The notes under the pieces were generated by a model that was not told the origin of the DNA, made no database searches, and saw only the letters and a program-made list of their open reading frames with translations. From assembly GCA_015068975.1 (NCBI GenBank), contig SVJM01000020.1, positions 1-38,707 on the forward strand: a DNA stretch of 38,707 nt. Direction: 5' to 3'. Position 1 is the first letter of the stretch. Each line of letters starts with the position of its first letter. This stretch comes from Oscillospiraceae bacterium. GTDB taxonomy: Bacteria > Bacillota > Clostridia > UMGS1810. Positions 24,743 through 32,361 of the stretch are shown in pieces. The position numbers and the translations under genes are program-made.

Positions 24743-25624
24743 TTACTTGCCGTCATTTAGCTGGATGTTGTTTTCTCTTGCGTAATAAAAAAGATATTGC
24801 TGAGCTATTCCGGCGTATTTCCCGAAAAGTCTTTCACTTTCTTCTCTGATATCCTTTATAGATGCTTCGTCAGAAAGGTACAGATTTCTCATTATCCTTC
24901 CTACCCATACATCAATAGGAAAAGCTTCTGTCTTTCCGTAAGAGAACAGAAGAACACAATCTGCTACCTTCTCCCCTACGCCTTTTATCTTCATAAGTTC
25001 TTTTTTGGCTGATGGATAATCCATATCAAAGATTTTTTCCAGACAGATTTCTCCCGATGTAATCTTTTTTACTGCATCGATTATATAGCCTGCCCTGTAG
25101 CCTGCCTTGAGAAATCCGAGATCTTCTTCGCATAATCCTTTAAGTGCATCAGCATCAGGAAATGTATAATAAATTCTGTCTTCTATTAATATCTTATTAC
25201 CGAATCCTTCGGATAAGGAATTTACAATTTTTTTGATTCTGGGAATCTGATTTTGTGTAGAGATTATAAAAGAAATCAGACATTCCCATGGCTCCTGATT
25301 AAGTATTCTTATTCCATATCCGTATTCTATGGCATTTTTTAAATTTGTATCAGAAGAAAGAATTTCTTTTACAGAGGTATAATCCCTCCCAAGATCCAGA
25401 TAGTGGCTCCATATGTTGTTGAAATCATCTTCGGTTGTATTCTTTATAATAAGTGTGCCCTCTGAAAAGCTTACATTGACAGCTTTTTTGTATGCTATAC
25501 CATCAAATGAACCGTCGGAATTCTCTGTCCATCTGAAGCACTGCCCACACAAAAAGGTATGTGCAGGATGAAAATCTCTCACATGATCAATTTCAACTAT
25601 TCCTTTTTCCTTGTTATATCTCAT
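24743..25624 (-). CDS. 8-oxoguanine DNA glycosylase (OGG1 type)
   Basis: 293 residues. The bifunctional enzyme removes 8-oxoguanine opposite C and nicks the abasic site. It has the OGG N-terminal domain (GQCFRWTENSDGSFDGIAY at 27-45) and the helix-hairpin-helix GPD motif: KIKGVGEKVADCVLLF with catalytic Lys219 and Asp238 in FPIDVWVGR. NQEPWECLISFIISTQNQIPRI at 109-130 matches the human-type OGG1 family. Start ATG 25624 has AAAGGA at seven bases and lies only three bases after the stop of the Toprim gene, so it is the last gene of that operon. Confidence 0.95.
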   Translation of the reverse strand: MRYNKEKGIVEIDHVRDFHPAHTFLCGQCFRWTENSDGSFDGIAYKKAVNVSFSEGTLIIKNTTEDDFNNIWSHYLDLGRDYTSVKEILSSDTNLKNAIEYGYGIRILNQEPWECLISFIISTQNQIPRIKKIVNSLSEGFGNKILIEDRIYYTFPDADALKGLCEEDLGFLKAGYRAGYIIDAVKKITSGEICLEKIFDMDYPSAKKELMKIKGVGEKVADCVLLFSYGKTEAFPIDVWVGRIMRNLYLSDEASIKDIREESERLFGKYAGIAQQYLFYYARENNIQLNDGK

Positions 25625-25627
25625 ATA

Positions 25628-26215
25628 TTACAATCCTTTGTAAAAATCATCTATCATTTTTTTGTACTCGTCATAAGTGTACAAAGAATTAAGAACATCA
25701 AGAAACATATTTGCAGAAAGCCTTTTTGGAAGTGACAGCTCGCCTGTAAGATACTCTCTCAGCTTGTGACTGTTCTCTCCACCCGAAAGACCATCCCTAA
25801 AAAGATCCGCCTTGGTGATAACAGGAAGCGCTTCTGTACTTTCTGCCACTGTACAGCTTGTGACAGCATTGATTATTATCTCATCTGTCATTCCTTCCAC
25901 ACCGAGAAAACCCTCTTTTGACAATTGAGTTTTTCTTTTTTCCTTACCATATATATCAGGAATATACGCATGCTTGACTATTCCGTCTTTTGCAATCTTT
26001 TTTACATAATTTCTTATCAAAAATCCTGCTCTGTCACTGTCGGTCAATATGATTATGCCCTTTTGTTTGCTGATTTTTCTGATAAACTGGCATATGGATT
26101 TGTTTTTGAATATTCCGAAGCCATCGGTTGTAATTATCAGTGTGTCAAAAATAGCCGAAAGCTTCATTTTGTCATATTTGCCTTCCACAACAATTGCTTC
26201 TTTGATTTTAATCAT
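25628..26215 (-). CDS. RNase M5-like Toprim protein (with DUF4093-type C-terminus)
   Basis: 195 residues. RNase M5 matures 5S rRNA in Bacillota. The Toprim fold is visible: Glu11 in IVVEGKYDK and the DxD pair Asp59/Asp61 in IIILTDSDRAG. The later GVEGMTDEIIINAV resembles the GVEHA region of RNase M5. Classical RNase M5 has LTDPDFPG in place of LTDSDRAG, so this is a divergent member. ATG 26215 (AGGAAGG at five bases) is preferred over an upstream frame to 26239. It overlaps the preceding lipoprotein gene by eight bases. It is not next to ksgA as in Bacillus. Confidence 0.82.
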   Translation of the reverse strand: MIKIKEAIVVEGKYDKMKLSAIFDTLIITTDGFGIFKNKSICQFIRKISKQKGIIILTDSDRAGFLIRNYVKKIAKDGIVKHAYIPDIYGKEKRKTQLSKEGFLGVEGMTDEIIINAVTSCTVAESTEALPVITKADLFRDGLSGGENSHKLREYLTGELSLPKRLSANMFLDVLNSLYTYDEYKKMIDDFYKGL

Positions 26216-27785
26216 TGATACCTTCCTTTGTTCTGACAAAAAGATCGGTTATGCCATTGTAAACCCAACTGTGAGATGGTGATGGAGTACCATTGACATT
26301 CTTTTTGCAAAAGAGTGCTGATGTTTCAAAATATAAAGGAATATGCGGATACTCAACAAGAAACATTTTGCACAGAGTATCAATCTCTTTTTTGAACTCT
26401 TCTTCTGTTTTACAATAACACATTTTGTCTAGCTGTTTTGTCATATCCTCTGTCAGCTCACCCGGCATATTTTTAAGAAATGAGCCTGTATCCATATATG
26501 TCTTTGCAAGTATCAGATCATAATCGCCCTTGCTGTATGCTTCTTCATATTCCTTTGAGTTTAACGGAATTATTTCTGCATACATCTTATACTCAGCAAA
26601 CGACTTGGCAATACTGTCAGCAACGGATAAGGCTGTATTGTCATCGGCATTTACTATCATATTGAAGGAAAGCTTGAAATTATCATCGCCAACCTTCTTT
26701 TCATACACATCGTCTGCATCAACATCTACCCAGCCATCGCTGTCAAGAAGTGATTTTATGATTTCTTTGTTATTAACCTTATCAACCGGTGTCTCGGGAT
26801 AGAAATAGGACCCTTTTTGCACTGGAACATAAGCAGGCTCTGCGTGAGACTTAAGAGCTTCCTCAGCAATGTACTCTCTGTTTATTGCAGTATAAATAGC
26901 CTTTTTTATATTAGCACCGGAAAATACCGCCCTTTCGCTATTAATACCAACATATCCGTATACATTATTTTCATACTCATAGGTTTTGTAGTTTTCTGTA
27001 AGGGAAAAATCTCCCCATCTGTATTCGTTGGTAGTAATAATATCTACAAGATTTGCATTAAAAGAATGTGTTGCACTCTGAACACTATCCACAAATAAAA
27101 CATGAACTGTATCAATATATCCTGTTTTTTTGTGCCAGGAAGGGTTTCTTTTTAAGATAAGTTCTTTTCTTGTAATATCTCCGTCAAACATAAACTCTCC
27201 GGTCCCTACAGGAAACTCCTTGGTATCAAAACTGTCAAAGGCTGATAAGGCAGTAAGTTCACTTAACACAGGAAAGCTGAGACTGCTTACAAAATTCATA
27301 ACAGGCTTTATGAGCTTAATAACCACCTTGTCATTTCCCAGGGAATAAAACATATCTATATTGTCAAATACAGCATTATACTTAGGACAGTACTTATCTA
27401 TGTTGTTCATAGTATATACCACATCCTTGGAAGTAAGCACTTTTCCGTCATGGAATCTGATATTCTTTTTTAACTCAATAACATATTCCAAACCATCATT
27501 TGACACAGTATATCCTTCTGCAAGTACCGGTACGACCCTCTGGTCACTCTGTACCATAAATAGCCCCTCAAAAACAAGCATCAGCATATTATAGTTTGAC
27601 TGAATTTGTGTTTTAAGGGGATTTAATGAATCGGGATGTTCTGAGGATATTCTGATGGTGCCACCCTCCTCAGCATCTCCTATACCGGGTACAATATCAG
27701 CATTTCTCGGGGAATATGAACAGGATGACAAAGCCACAGCACATATTAATATAACAACTATCAATGACAAAAATCTATATCGCAT
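26208..27785 (-). CDS. Family 5 (OppA/DppA-like) solute-binding lipoprotein, orphan
   Basis: 525 residues. The signal peptide ends in the lipobox LSSC with Cys22. The SBP_bac_5 pattern follows: PDSLNPLKTQ near 55-64, LVFEGLFM, the signature AEGYTVSNDGLEYVIELKKNIRFHDGKVLTSKDVVYT at about 89-125, VGTGEFMF, and INREYIAEEAL. These proteins usually bind oligopeptides, nickel or sugars for an ABC importer. No permease or ATPase genes are nearby, so it must use components encoded elsewhere or act as a sensor or chaperone. It lies in an operon between ymdB and the Toprim gene, overlapping the latter by eight bases. Confidence 0.9.
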   Translation of the reverse strand: MRYRFLSLIVVILICAVALSSCSYSPRNADIVPGIGDAEEGGTIRISSEHPDSLNPLKTQIQSNYNMLMLVFEGLFMVQSDQRVVPVLAEGYTVSNDGLEYVIELKKNIRFHDGKVLTSKDVVYTMNNIDKYCPKYNAVFDNIDMFYSLGNDKVVIKLIKPVMNFVSSLSFPVLSELTALSAFDSFDTKEFPVGTGEFMFDGDITRKELILKRNPSWHKKTGYIDTVHVLFVDSVQSATHSFNANLVDIITTNEYRWGDFSLTENYKTYEYENNVYGYVGINSERAVFSGANIKKAIYTAINREYIAEEALKSHAEPAYVPVQKGSYFYPETPVDKVNNKEIIKSLLDSDGWVDVDADDVYEKKVGDDNFKLSFNMIVNADDNTALSVADSIAKSFAEYKMYAEIIPLNSKEYEEAYSKGDYDLILAKTYMDTGSFLKNMPGELTEDMTKQLDKMCYCKTEEEFKKEIDTLCKMFLVEYPHIPLYFETSALFCKKNVNGTPSPSHSWVYNGITDLFVRTKEGIND

Positions 27786-27807
27786 ATATACACCTATTCT
27801 CGTGAAT

Positions 27808-28578
27808 TCAGACAGAAATCCTTTCTGCTTTTATACATTTATTTGTAGTATCATCAAACTCAAATATAACTCCCGAAAGAGTAATCCTACCATCAGCTAT
27901 CTCAAACTTCTGAGGCATAAGATCAACCATTCTTCTGATGATAATCTCTTTTTTTACACCCAGAACAGAATCAGATACACCGGTCATACCTATATCCGAT
28001 ATGTATCCTGTACCTCCGGAAAGTATTCTCTCATCTGCAGTAGCAACATGTGTATGTGTGCCGTATACTGCCGAAATCTTACCATCAAGATAAAACCCCA
28101 TACAAAGTTTTTCGCTACTTGTTTCTGCGTGAAAATCAAGAATTGAAATATCACACTTGCCTTTAAGCCTTGAAAGCTCCTTTTCTACAGCCTTGAACGG
28201 ACAGTCACAATTCATAAGATTAATTCTTCCCAAAGCATTTATCACGGCGATTCTCTTGCCGTCTTTTTCTAAGATTACAGAGCCTTTGCCCACGGTCTTT
28301 TCGGGGAAATTAATCGGTCTTATTACCCTTTGATTATTGAGAAGCACATTGACAGCATCCTTTTTTGTAAAGGTGTGATTGCCAAGGGTGATTACATCTA
28401 TACCATTCTTTTGCATATCCTTTGCAATCTGCATGGTTATCCCGTTGCCAACAGCAGAATTCTCCCCATTGGCTATAACAAAATCAACGGAATAGTCTTT
28501 TTTTATCTGGGGAAGCTTCCTGAATGTATAATCCAGAGCTTTGTCCCCTATTATATCTCCTATAGCAAGAATTCTCAT
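27808..28578 (-). CDS. ymdB: YmdB family metallophosphoesterase
   Basis: 256 residues (family about 264). YmdB is a binuclear-metal phosphodiesterase; the Bacillus protein hydrolyses cyclic nucleotides and influences biofilm and sporulation gene expression. Metal ligands lie in LAIGDIIGDKAL (Asp8), NGENSAVGNGIT, LGNHTFTKKD, DFHAETSSEK and GTHTHVATADERIL; the end TGVSDSVLGVKKE is family-typical. ATG 28578 follows GAGAGG. Gaps of 22 and 44 bp to neighbours suggest an operon from htpX to the glycosylase gene. Confidence 0.95.
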   Translation of the reverse strand: MRILAIGDIIGDKALDYTFRKLPQIKKDYSVDFVIANGENSAVGNGITMQIAKDMQKNGIDVITLGNHTFTKKDAVNVLLNNQRVIRPINFPEKTVGKGSVILEKDGKRIAVINALGRINLMNCDCPFKAVEKELSRLKGKCDISILDFHAETSSEKLCMGFYLDGKISAVYGTHTHVATADERILSGGTGYISDIGMTGVSDSVLGVKKEIIIRRMVDLMPQKFEIADGRITLSGVIFEFDDTTNKCIKAERISV

Positions 28579-28622
28579 CTGAACCTCTCTTTTTCATCAA
28601 AAATCTGTATTCACTAATATTC

Positions 28623-30248
28623 TTATAACTTTTCCGGAGTGATTTTCTGAAGATATTTCATCCAGAAAAACATCCCTGCAGCAAACAAAGTACAAAATAC
28701 ATTAAGCAAGGATACAGCCATACCCATATAACTCATATAAGGAATATTTACTGTATAGTCAAAGGATACAGCAGCCATAATCTTGTTGTATGATATGATA
28801 TTTGCCACTATAAAGGCAATTGAGGAAATCATAATCAAATCTGCACCAAATGAAAATCTCTTAAGCATAAGAATCGCTGAAACAGCACAAAGTGCCATTA
28901 CCATACACAATTCAAACAGATAAAGACTTATCTCAGGTCCTTCTACCATATCAGGTACAAGTATTGCAACCAGTATCACAAACAGTATCACAAGCACATT
29001 TACAAAGAACTGGATATATGTAAATGCATCAAACCATGTATTAATCTTTCTCACTGAAGAGCTTTTGTCAGCACGGATACCTATCAAAGATACTATCGCA
29101 ATAAGTGCACACAACAAAAGATATACTATACCTTTAAAACCACTTGACGAAAAAGATAGCATAAATACAGAATAAACAAAGGCGAACAGCAGACTTACAA
29201 TCAATGAATATATAAATTTTCTTATATATTGCTTTTCTTTAATACACAAAATAAATCCTACTGCAAAAGGTATTACAGAAATAACAGCAAAAATCTGCAC
29301 GCTCTGACCGGATGAAAAACCGCCCAGACGGGTAGATGGTAAAAACATACACACCACTGTAATAAGCATCAGAATCATAAGTAAAAATCTACACATATTA
29401 AGTGTTTTATTGAATGTTGTATCAGTATCCATAAGACCGGCACGCATACCTTTATCTTCTTTGGAATACTTTGCGTTTTTATCTTTCTTAATTATTTTGT
29501 CAGAATTTTGCCACACAGGCGCAGAAAGCAAATCATTATCTGAAAAAGATGGTTCTGATTCCTGTACTGATCCGGCTTCATTTTCTATTTTTTCATTTAT
29601 TTTCTGAGAAATCTTCTCAACTTTGTCAGAATAATTAAGCTTTGGGGCAGGAGTCAATTCTTCATCATATGAAATACTCTCCGGATTATCCATCAACAAT
29701 TCTTCATTTTCTATTTTTTCATTTACTCTCTGAGAAATACGCTCTACCATGGACATTCTTTCGTTCTCAGGATCTGCAATTTCTGAATCTGATGCTCCCA
29801 AAGAAATATCTTCTGCTTCTGAATTTTTTTCTTCTTCATCAGCATGGTTATACACTGTAACTATATCTTCTGCATTTTCCTTATTAATTAAAGTATTCTC
29901 CATTGTATCCGGAATATCTGTTGCGTCGTCAGATGTGCTGCTTTTTTTATCAAAGCCCATTTCAAGAGCAAGGTCTGCAAAAGACTTATCGGTAACAATA
30001 CTTTCAAGTCCTTCTGACTCATTTATACCATCGTCTATATATTCTATCTTATCAAAGGCTGAGTGCTTCACATTAGCTGATTCAAGGATTTCCTTAAGTA
30101 TAGTTTCAGTGGATTGATTTTCTTTTTTTGGCAAGGAATCTACATCCTTTTTTTCATTTCCCATATATAAGAGCATAGCACCACACTTATTACATGTAAT
30201 ACTGTTAACATCGGTACTGTTACAAACCGGGCATTTCGGCATACTCAT
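28623..30248 (-). CDS. Zinc-ribbon multi-pass membrane protein with 42-residue tandem repeat
   Basis: 541 residues, function unknown. An N-terminal zinc ribbon (Cys6, Cys9, Cys19, Cys22: CPVC...CNKC) is followed by a long acidic, probably disordered region (30-270) and then about eight or nine transmembrane helices (about 282-535). Two adjacent repeats of exactly 42 residues lie at 168-209 and 210-251, each with a core like ISQ+xNEKIENE. ATG 30248 is chosen (AAAGGA at nine bases) over a TTG two codons upstream. It lies 44 bp after htpX and before ymdB. A stress or membrane-sensing role can only be guessed from the neighbours. Confidence 0.8.
   Translation of the reverse strand: MSMPKCPVCNSTDVNSITCNKCGAMLLYMGNEKKDVDSLPKKENQSTETILKEILESANVKHSAFDKIEYIDDGINESEGLESIVTDKSFADLALEMGFDKKSSTSDDATDIPDTMENTLINKENAEDIVTVYNHADEEEKNSEAEDISLGASDSEIADPENERMSMVERISQRVNEKIENEELLMDNPESISYDEELTPAPKLNYSDKVEKISQKINEKIENEAGSVQESEPSFSDNDLLSAPVWQNSDKIIKKDKNAKYSKEDKGMRAGLMDTDTTFNKTLNMCRFLLMILMLITVVCMFLPSTRLGGFSSGQSVQIFAVISVIPFAVGFILCIKEKQYIRKFIYSLIVSLLFAFVYSVFMLSFSSSGFKGIVYLLLCALIAIVSLIGIRADKSSSVRKINTWFDAFTYIQFFVNVLVILFVILVAILVPDMVEGPEISLYLFELCMVMALCAVSAILMLKRFSFGADLIMISSIAFIVANIISYNKIMAAVSFDYTVNIPYMSYMGMAVSLLNVFCTLFAAGMFFWMKYLQKITPEKL
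29496..29747 (-). repeat. In-frame 126-bp tandem repeat
   Basis: Two adjacent 126-bp units (29622-29747 and 29496-29621) encode matching 42-residue segments. The DNA still shares a 21-base identical stretch at a 126-bp offset (about 29579 and 29705), which suggests a fairly recent duplication or selection on the repeat. Confidence 0.8.
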
Positions 30249-30292
30249 AAACAATCGTCCTTTCGCAATTTATAAATAATTTGTCATTTGTA

Positions 30293-31174
30293 TTAATCCA
30301 TATTTCTTAAGATTTTTACTCTCTCTTCAATGGGAGGATGAGTAGAAAACAGCCTTGCAATATTATTTCCTTTAAGCGGATTGGATATATACATACCCTC
30401 TGTTGCTTTAGTAGCTCTTCTTACAGGAATATTAATTCCTCCTATAATCTCAAGCGCATCTGCAAGATGTCCGGGCTTGCCGGTGAATTTTGCCGCTGTT
30501 GCATCAGCAAGATACTCTCTGTTTCTGCTTAATGAAAATCTTAGCAGCTGTCCTGCAATAGGTGCAAGTATCATAAATATAAGCCCAATAATGAACAATA
30601 CTGCGTTTGCACCACCATTATCTCTGTCTCTTCTCCTGCCCCAGAACATCATTCTTGAACACATATCAGCCGCAATAATTGCAGCACCAATCATAACTGA
30701 GGCAACTGTCTGAAGTAATATATCATAATTTTTTATATGAGCCATTTCATGTGCAAGGACACCTTCAATCTGATCCTGATTTAAGGTATTGAGAAGACCT
30801 GTAGTAACACATACTGCAGAGTGATTATGGTTTCTGCCTGTAGCAAAAGCATTTGGTGAAGGATCATCTGTTACATAAAACTTGGGCATAGGAAGATCCG
30901 ACGCTTCACAAAGTCTCTCAAGTACAGGTCTTATTATTCTTTCCTCTTCTACTGTAGGATTTTTTGCTCCATTCATTTTAATAACAATTTTGTCCGAAAA
31001 CCAGTAACTGAAAAAAGATGTAAGCCCCGAAAACAAAAGAGCTATCATAGCCGCACTCTGAGGATCTGAGCCCATCATATAGGCAACTGTATATATTACA
31101 ACAGAAAAAAATGCAAATATAATGCCTACAATCATCGCTGTCTTGAATCTGTTTTTTCCAATAGTTAAATTCAT
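30293..31174 (-). CDS. htpX: Membrane zinc metalloprotease HtpX
   Basis: 293 residues, M48B family; it degrades misfolded membrane proteins. Hydrophobic segments lie at about 12-32 and 41-60 before the catalytic site, and two after it. The zinc site HEMAH is at 142-146, with the third ligand Glu in REYLADATAAKF. The C-terminal FSTHPPIEERVKILR is typical. ATG 31174 has AGGTGAT upstream. It is the probable first gene of a six-gene leftward run ending with the DNA glycosylase; a TATAAT at 31201-31206 (read leftwards) lies upstream, without a good -35. Confidence 0.97.
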   Translation of the reverse strand: MNLTIGKNRFKTAMIVGIIFAFFSVVIYTVAYMMGSDPQSAAMIALLFSGLTSFFSYWFSDKIVIKMNGAKNPTVEEERIIRPVLERLCEASDLPMPKFYVTDDPSPNAFATGRNHNHSAVCVTTGLLNTLNQDQIEGVLAHEMAHIKNYDILLQTVASVMIGAAIIAADMCSRMMFWGRRRDRDNGGANAVLFIIGLIFMILAPIAGQLLRFSLSRNREYLADATAAKFTGKPGHLADALEIIGGINIPVRRATKATEGMYISNPLKGNNIARLFSTHPPIEERVKILRNMD

Positions 31175-31253
31175 AATATCACCTACTCATAATTAATCAC
31201 ATTATAGTGTACCACAAAATCACAAAAACTTCAATAAAAAATTCACAATAAAA

Positions 31254-31287
31254 ATCGGGACTATAAAAAACATTTTATAGTCCCGAT
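31254..31287 (-). terminator. Terminator of the copper amine oxidase N-domain gene
   Basis: A 15-bp perfect stem (31254-31268 with 31273-31287, core TCGGGACTATAAAA) with a 4-nt loop. The leftward transcript continues into a U-rich run. It lies 14 bp after the stop at 31302. Confidence 0.9.
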
Positions 31288-31301
31288 AATTATATTTGAT
31301 T

Positions 31302-32252
31302 TTATAAAACAAATAAGTTCATTGCGATAATGTCAAGGTTTGCTTCAACTGATGAGGATATTGTATACAAAATCGAATAGTCCCCCACATTTTTTACAAG
31401 AATAAGCTGATAAACATTTACACCGTTATATTCACTCTCAATCTGAACACCATTAAGCTTCGCTCCGATCACATTCTTATTTGCCAAAGTAACATTCTTT
31501 ACATTGATTCCGTATGATGCAACCTGTTGAGCAAGTGATGACACCAGTTGCTGACAATATGCCTCTTCGCTGATACCAAAACTTGTATTCAGTGTAACCT
31601 GTATATTGTCGCCGGAAGGATCTGAAGCCATCATATCAAGGTATGATCCTTTCTGTTCCAGCAAGCTTGTAAGATTGTTTGTATTCATCATATCAGCTAC
31701 GATCCCATACATCTGATTAATCTCTTCCCTTGTCTTGAATGACCAGCCTTCGGGAAGATTGAATCCTATGCCTGTATAGTCATTTATATATGTGCTTGTA
31801 GCCATATTTCCCACTTTGATTGGAATATCACCGCCTGAGATAATTACCGTCCTGGTATCCCCATCCCAGTCCACATTACAACCAAGAGCTTCTGCCACAA
31901 ACCTTACAGGTACCATTGTTCTGCCATCTACAATCTGAGCTGCAACATCAAGAGTAACATCAGCATCGTTCACCTTGGCTACAGGATTATCCACAATAAG
32001 AACTATGGCCTTATCCCCTACTTTTGCAGTTACTGTCCTTGTAGACTGCTCCCACATAATTTCTGCACCGAATTCTTCAAATATACCACGCATAGGAACA
32101 AGTGTCCTACCATCAACAATCTGAGGCATTACGTCAAATATTTTGTGCTGGTCATTGATAACAATATTTATTGTATCAGCTGCAAAGGATACAGTACACA
32201 AAGAAACTGTAGCAATAATAAAAACCATAATTAATGAAATAATCTTTTTCAT
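31302..32252 (-). CDS. Secreted copper amine oxidase N-terminal-domain protein
   Basis: 316 residues. The signal peptide ends at SFA (about 24). Two copies of the copper amine oxidase N1-type repeat follow (about 30-75 and 80-140), each with the signature IVDGRTLVPMRGIFEEFGAE or IVDGRTMVPVRFVAEALGC and a TRTV strand. In Bacillota this module is a wall- or surface-associated fold with no oxidase activity. Residues 150-316 form an unknown alpha/beta domain, with no membrane anchor or sorting signal. ATG 32252 has GGAGG at eight bases. It is a single-gene unit with its own terminator. Confidence 0.88.
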   Translation of the reverse strand: MKKIISLIMVFIIATVSLCTVSFAADTINIVINDQHKIFDVMPQIVDGRTLVPMRGIFEEFGAEIMWEQSTRTVTAKVGDKAIVLIVDNPVAKVNDADVTLDVAAQIVDGRTMVPVRFVAEALGCNVDWDGDTRTVIISGGDIPIKVGNMATSTYINDYTGIGFNLPEGWSFKTREEINQMYGIVADMMNTNNLTSLLEQKGSYLDMMASDPSGDNIQVTLNTSFGISEEAYCQQLVSSLAQQVASYGINVKNVTLANKNVIGAKLNGVQIESEYNGVNVYQLILVKNVGDYSILYTISSSVEANLDIIAMNLFVL

Positions 32253-32319
32253 TTTGTATACCTCCATTATTTAGTATGGGTATATTATATCATCAAAACA
32301 GTCATATGTAAACAAAAAA

Positions 32320-32353
32320 AATAAACCTGATACATTTCTGTAACAGGTTTATT
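32320..32353 (-). terminator. Terminator of the GH29-like gene
   Basis: AATAAACCTG (32320-32329) pairs with CAGGTTTATT (32344-32353), with partial pairing inside, and is followed by a run of U in the leftward transcript (A run at 32314-32320). It lies eight bp after the stop codon. Confidence 0.88.
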
Positions 32354-32361
32354 ATATTAAT

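Noticed and set aside
31302-32252. Copper amine oxidase enzyme
   Set aside because: Only the N-terminal surface module is present; the catalytic domain and its topaquinone site are absent.
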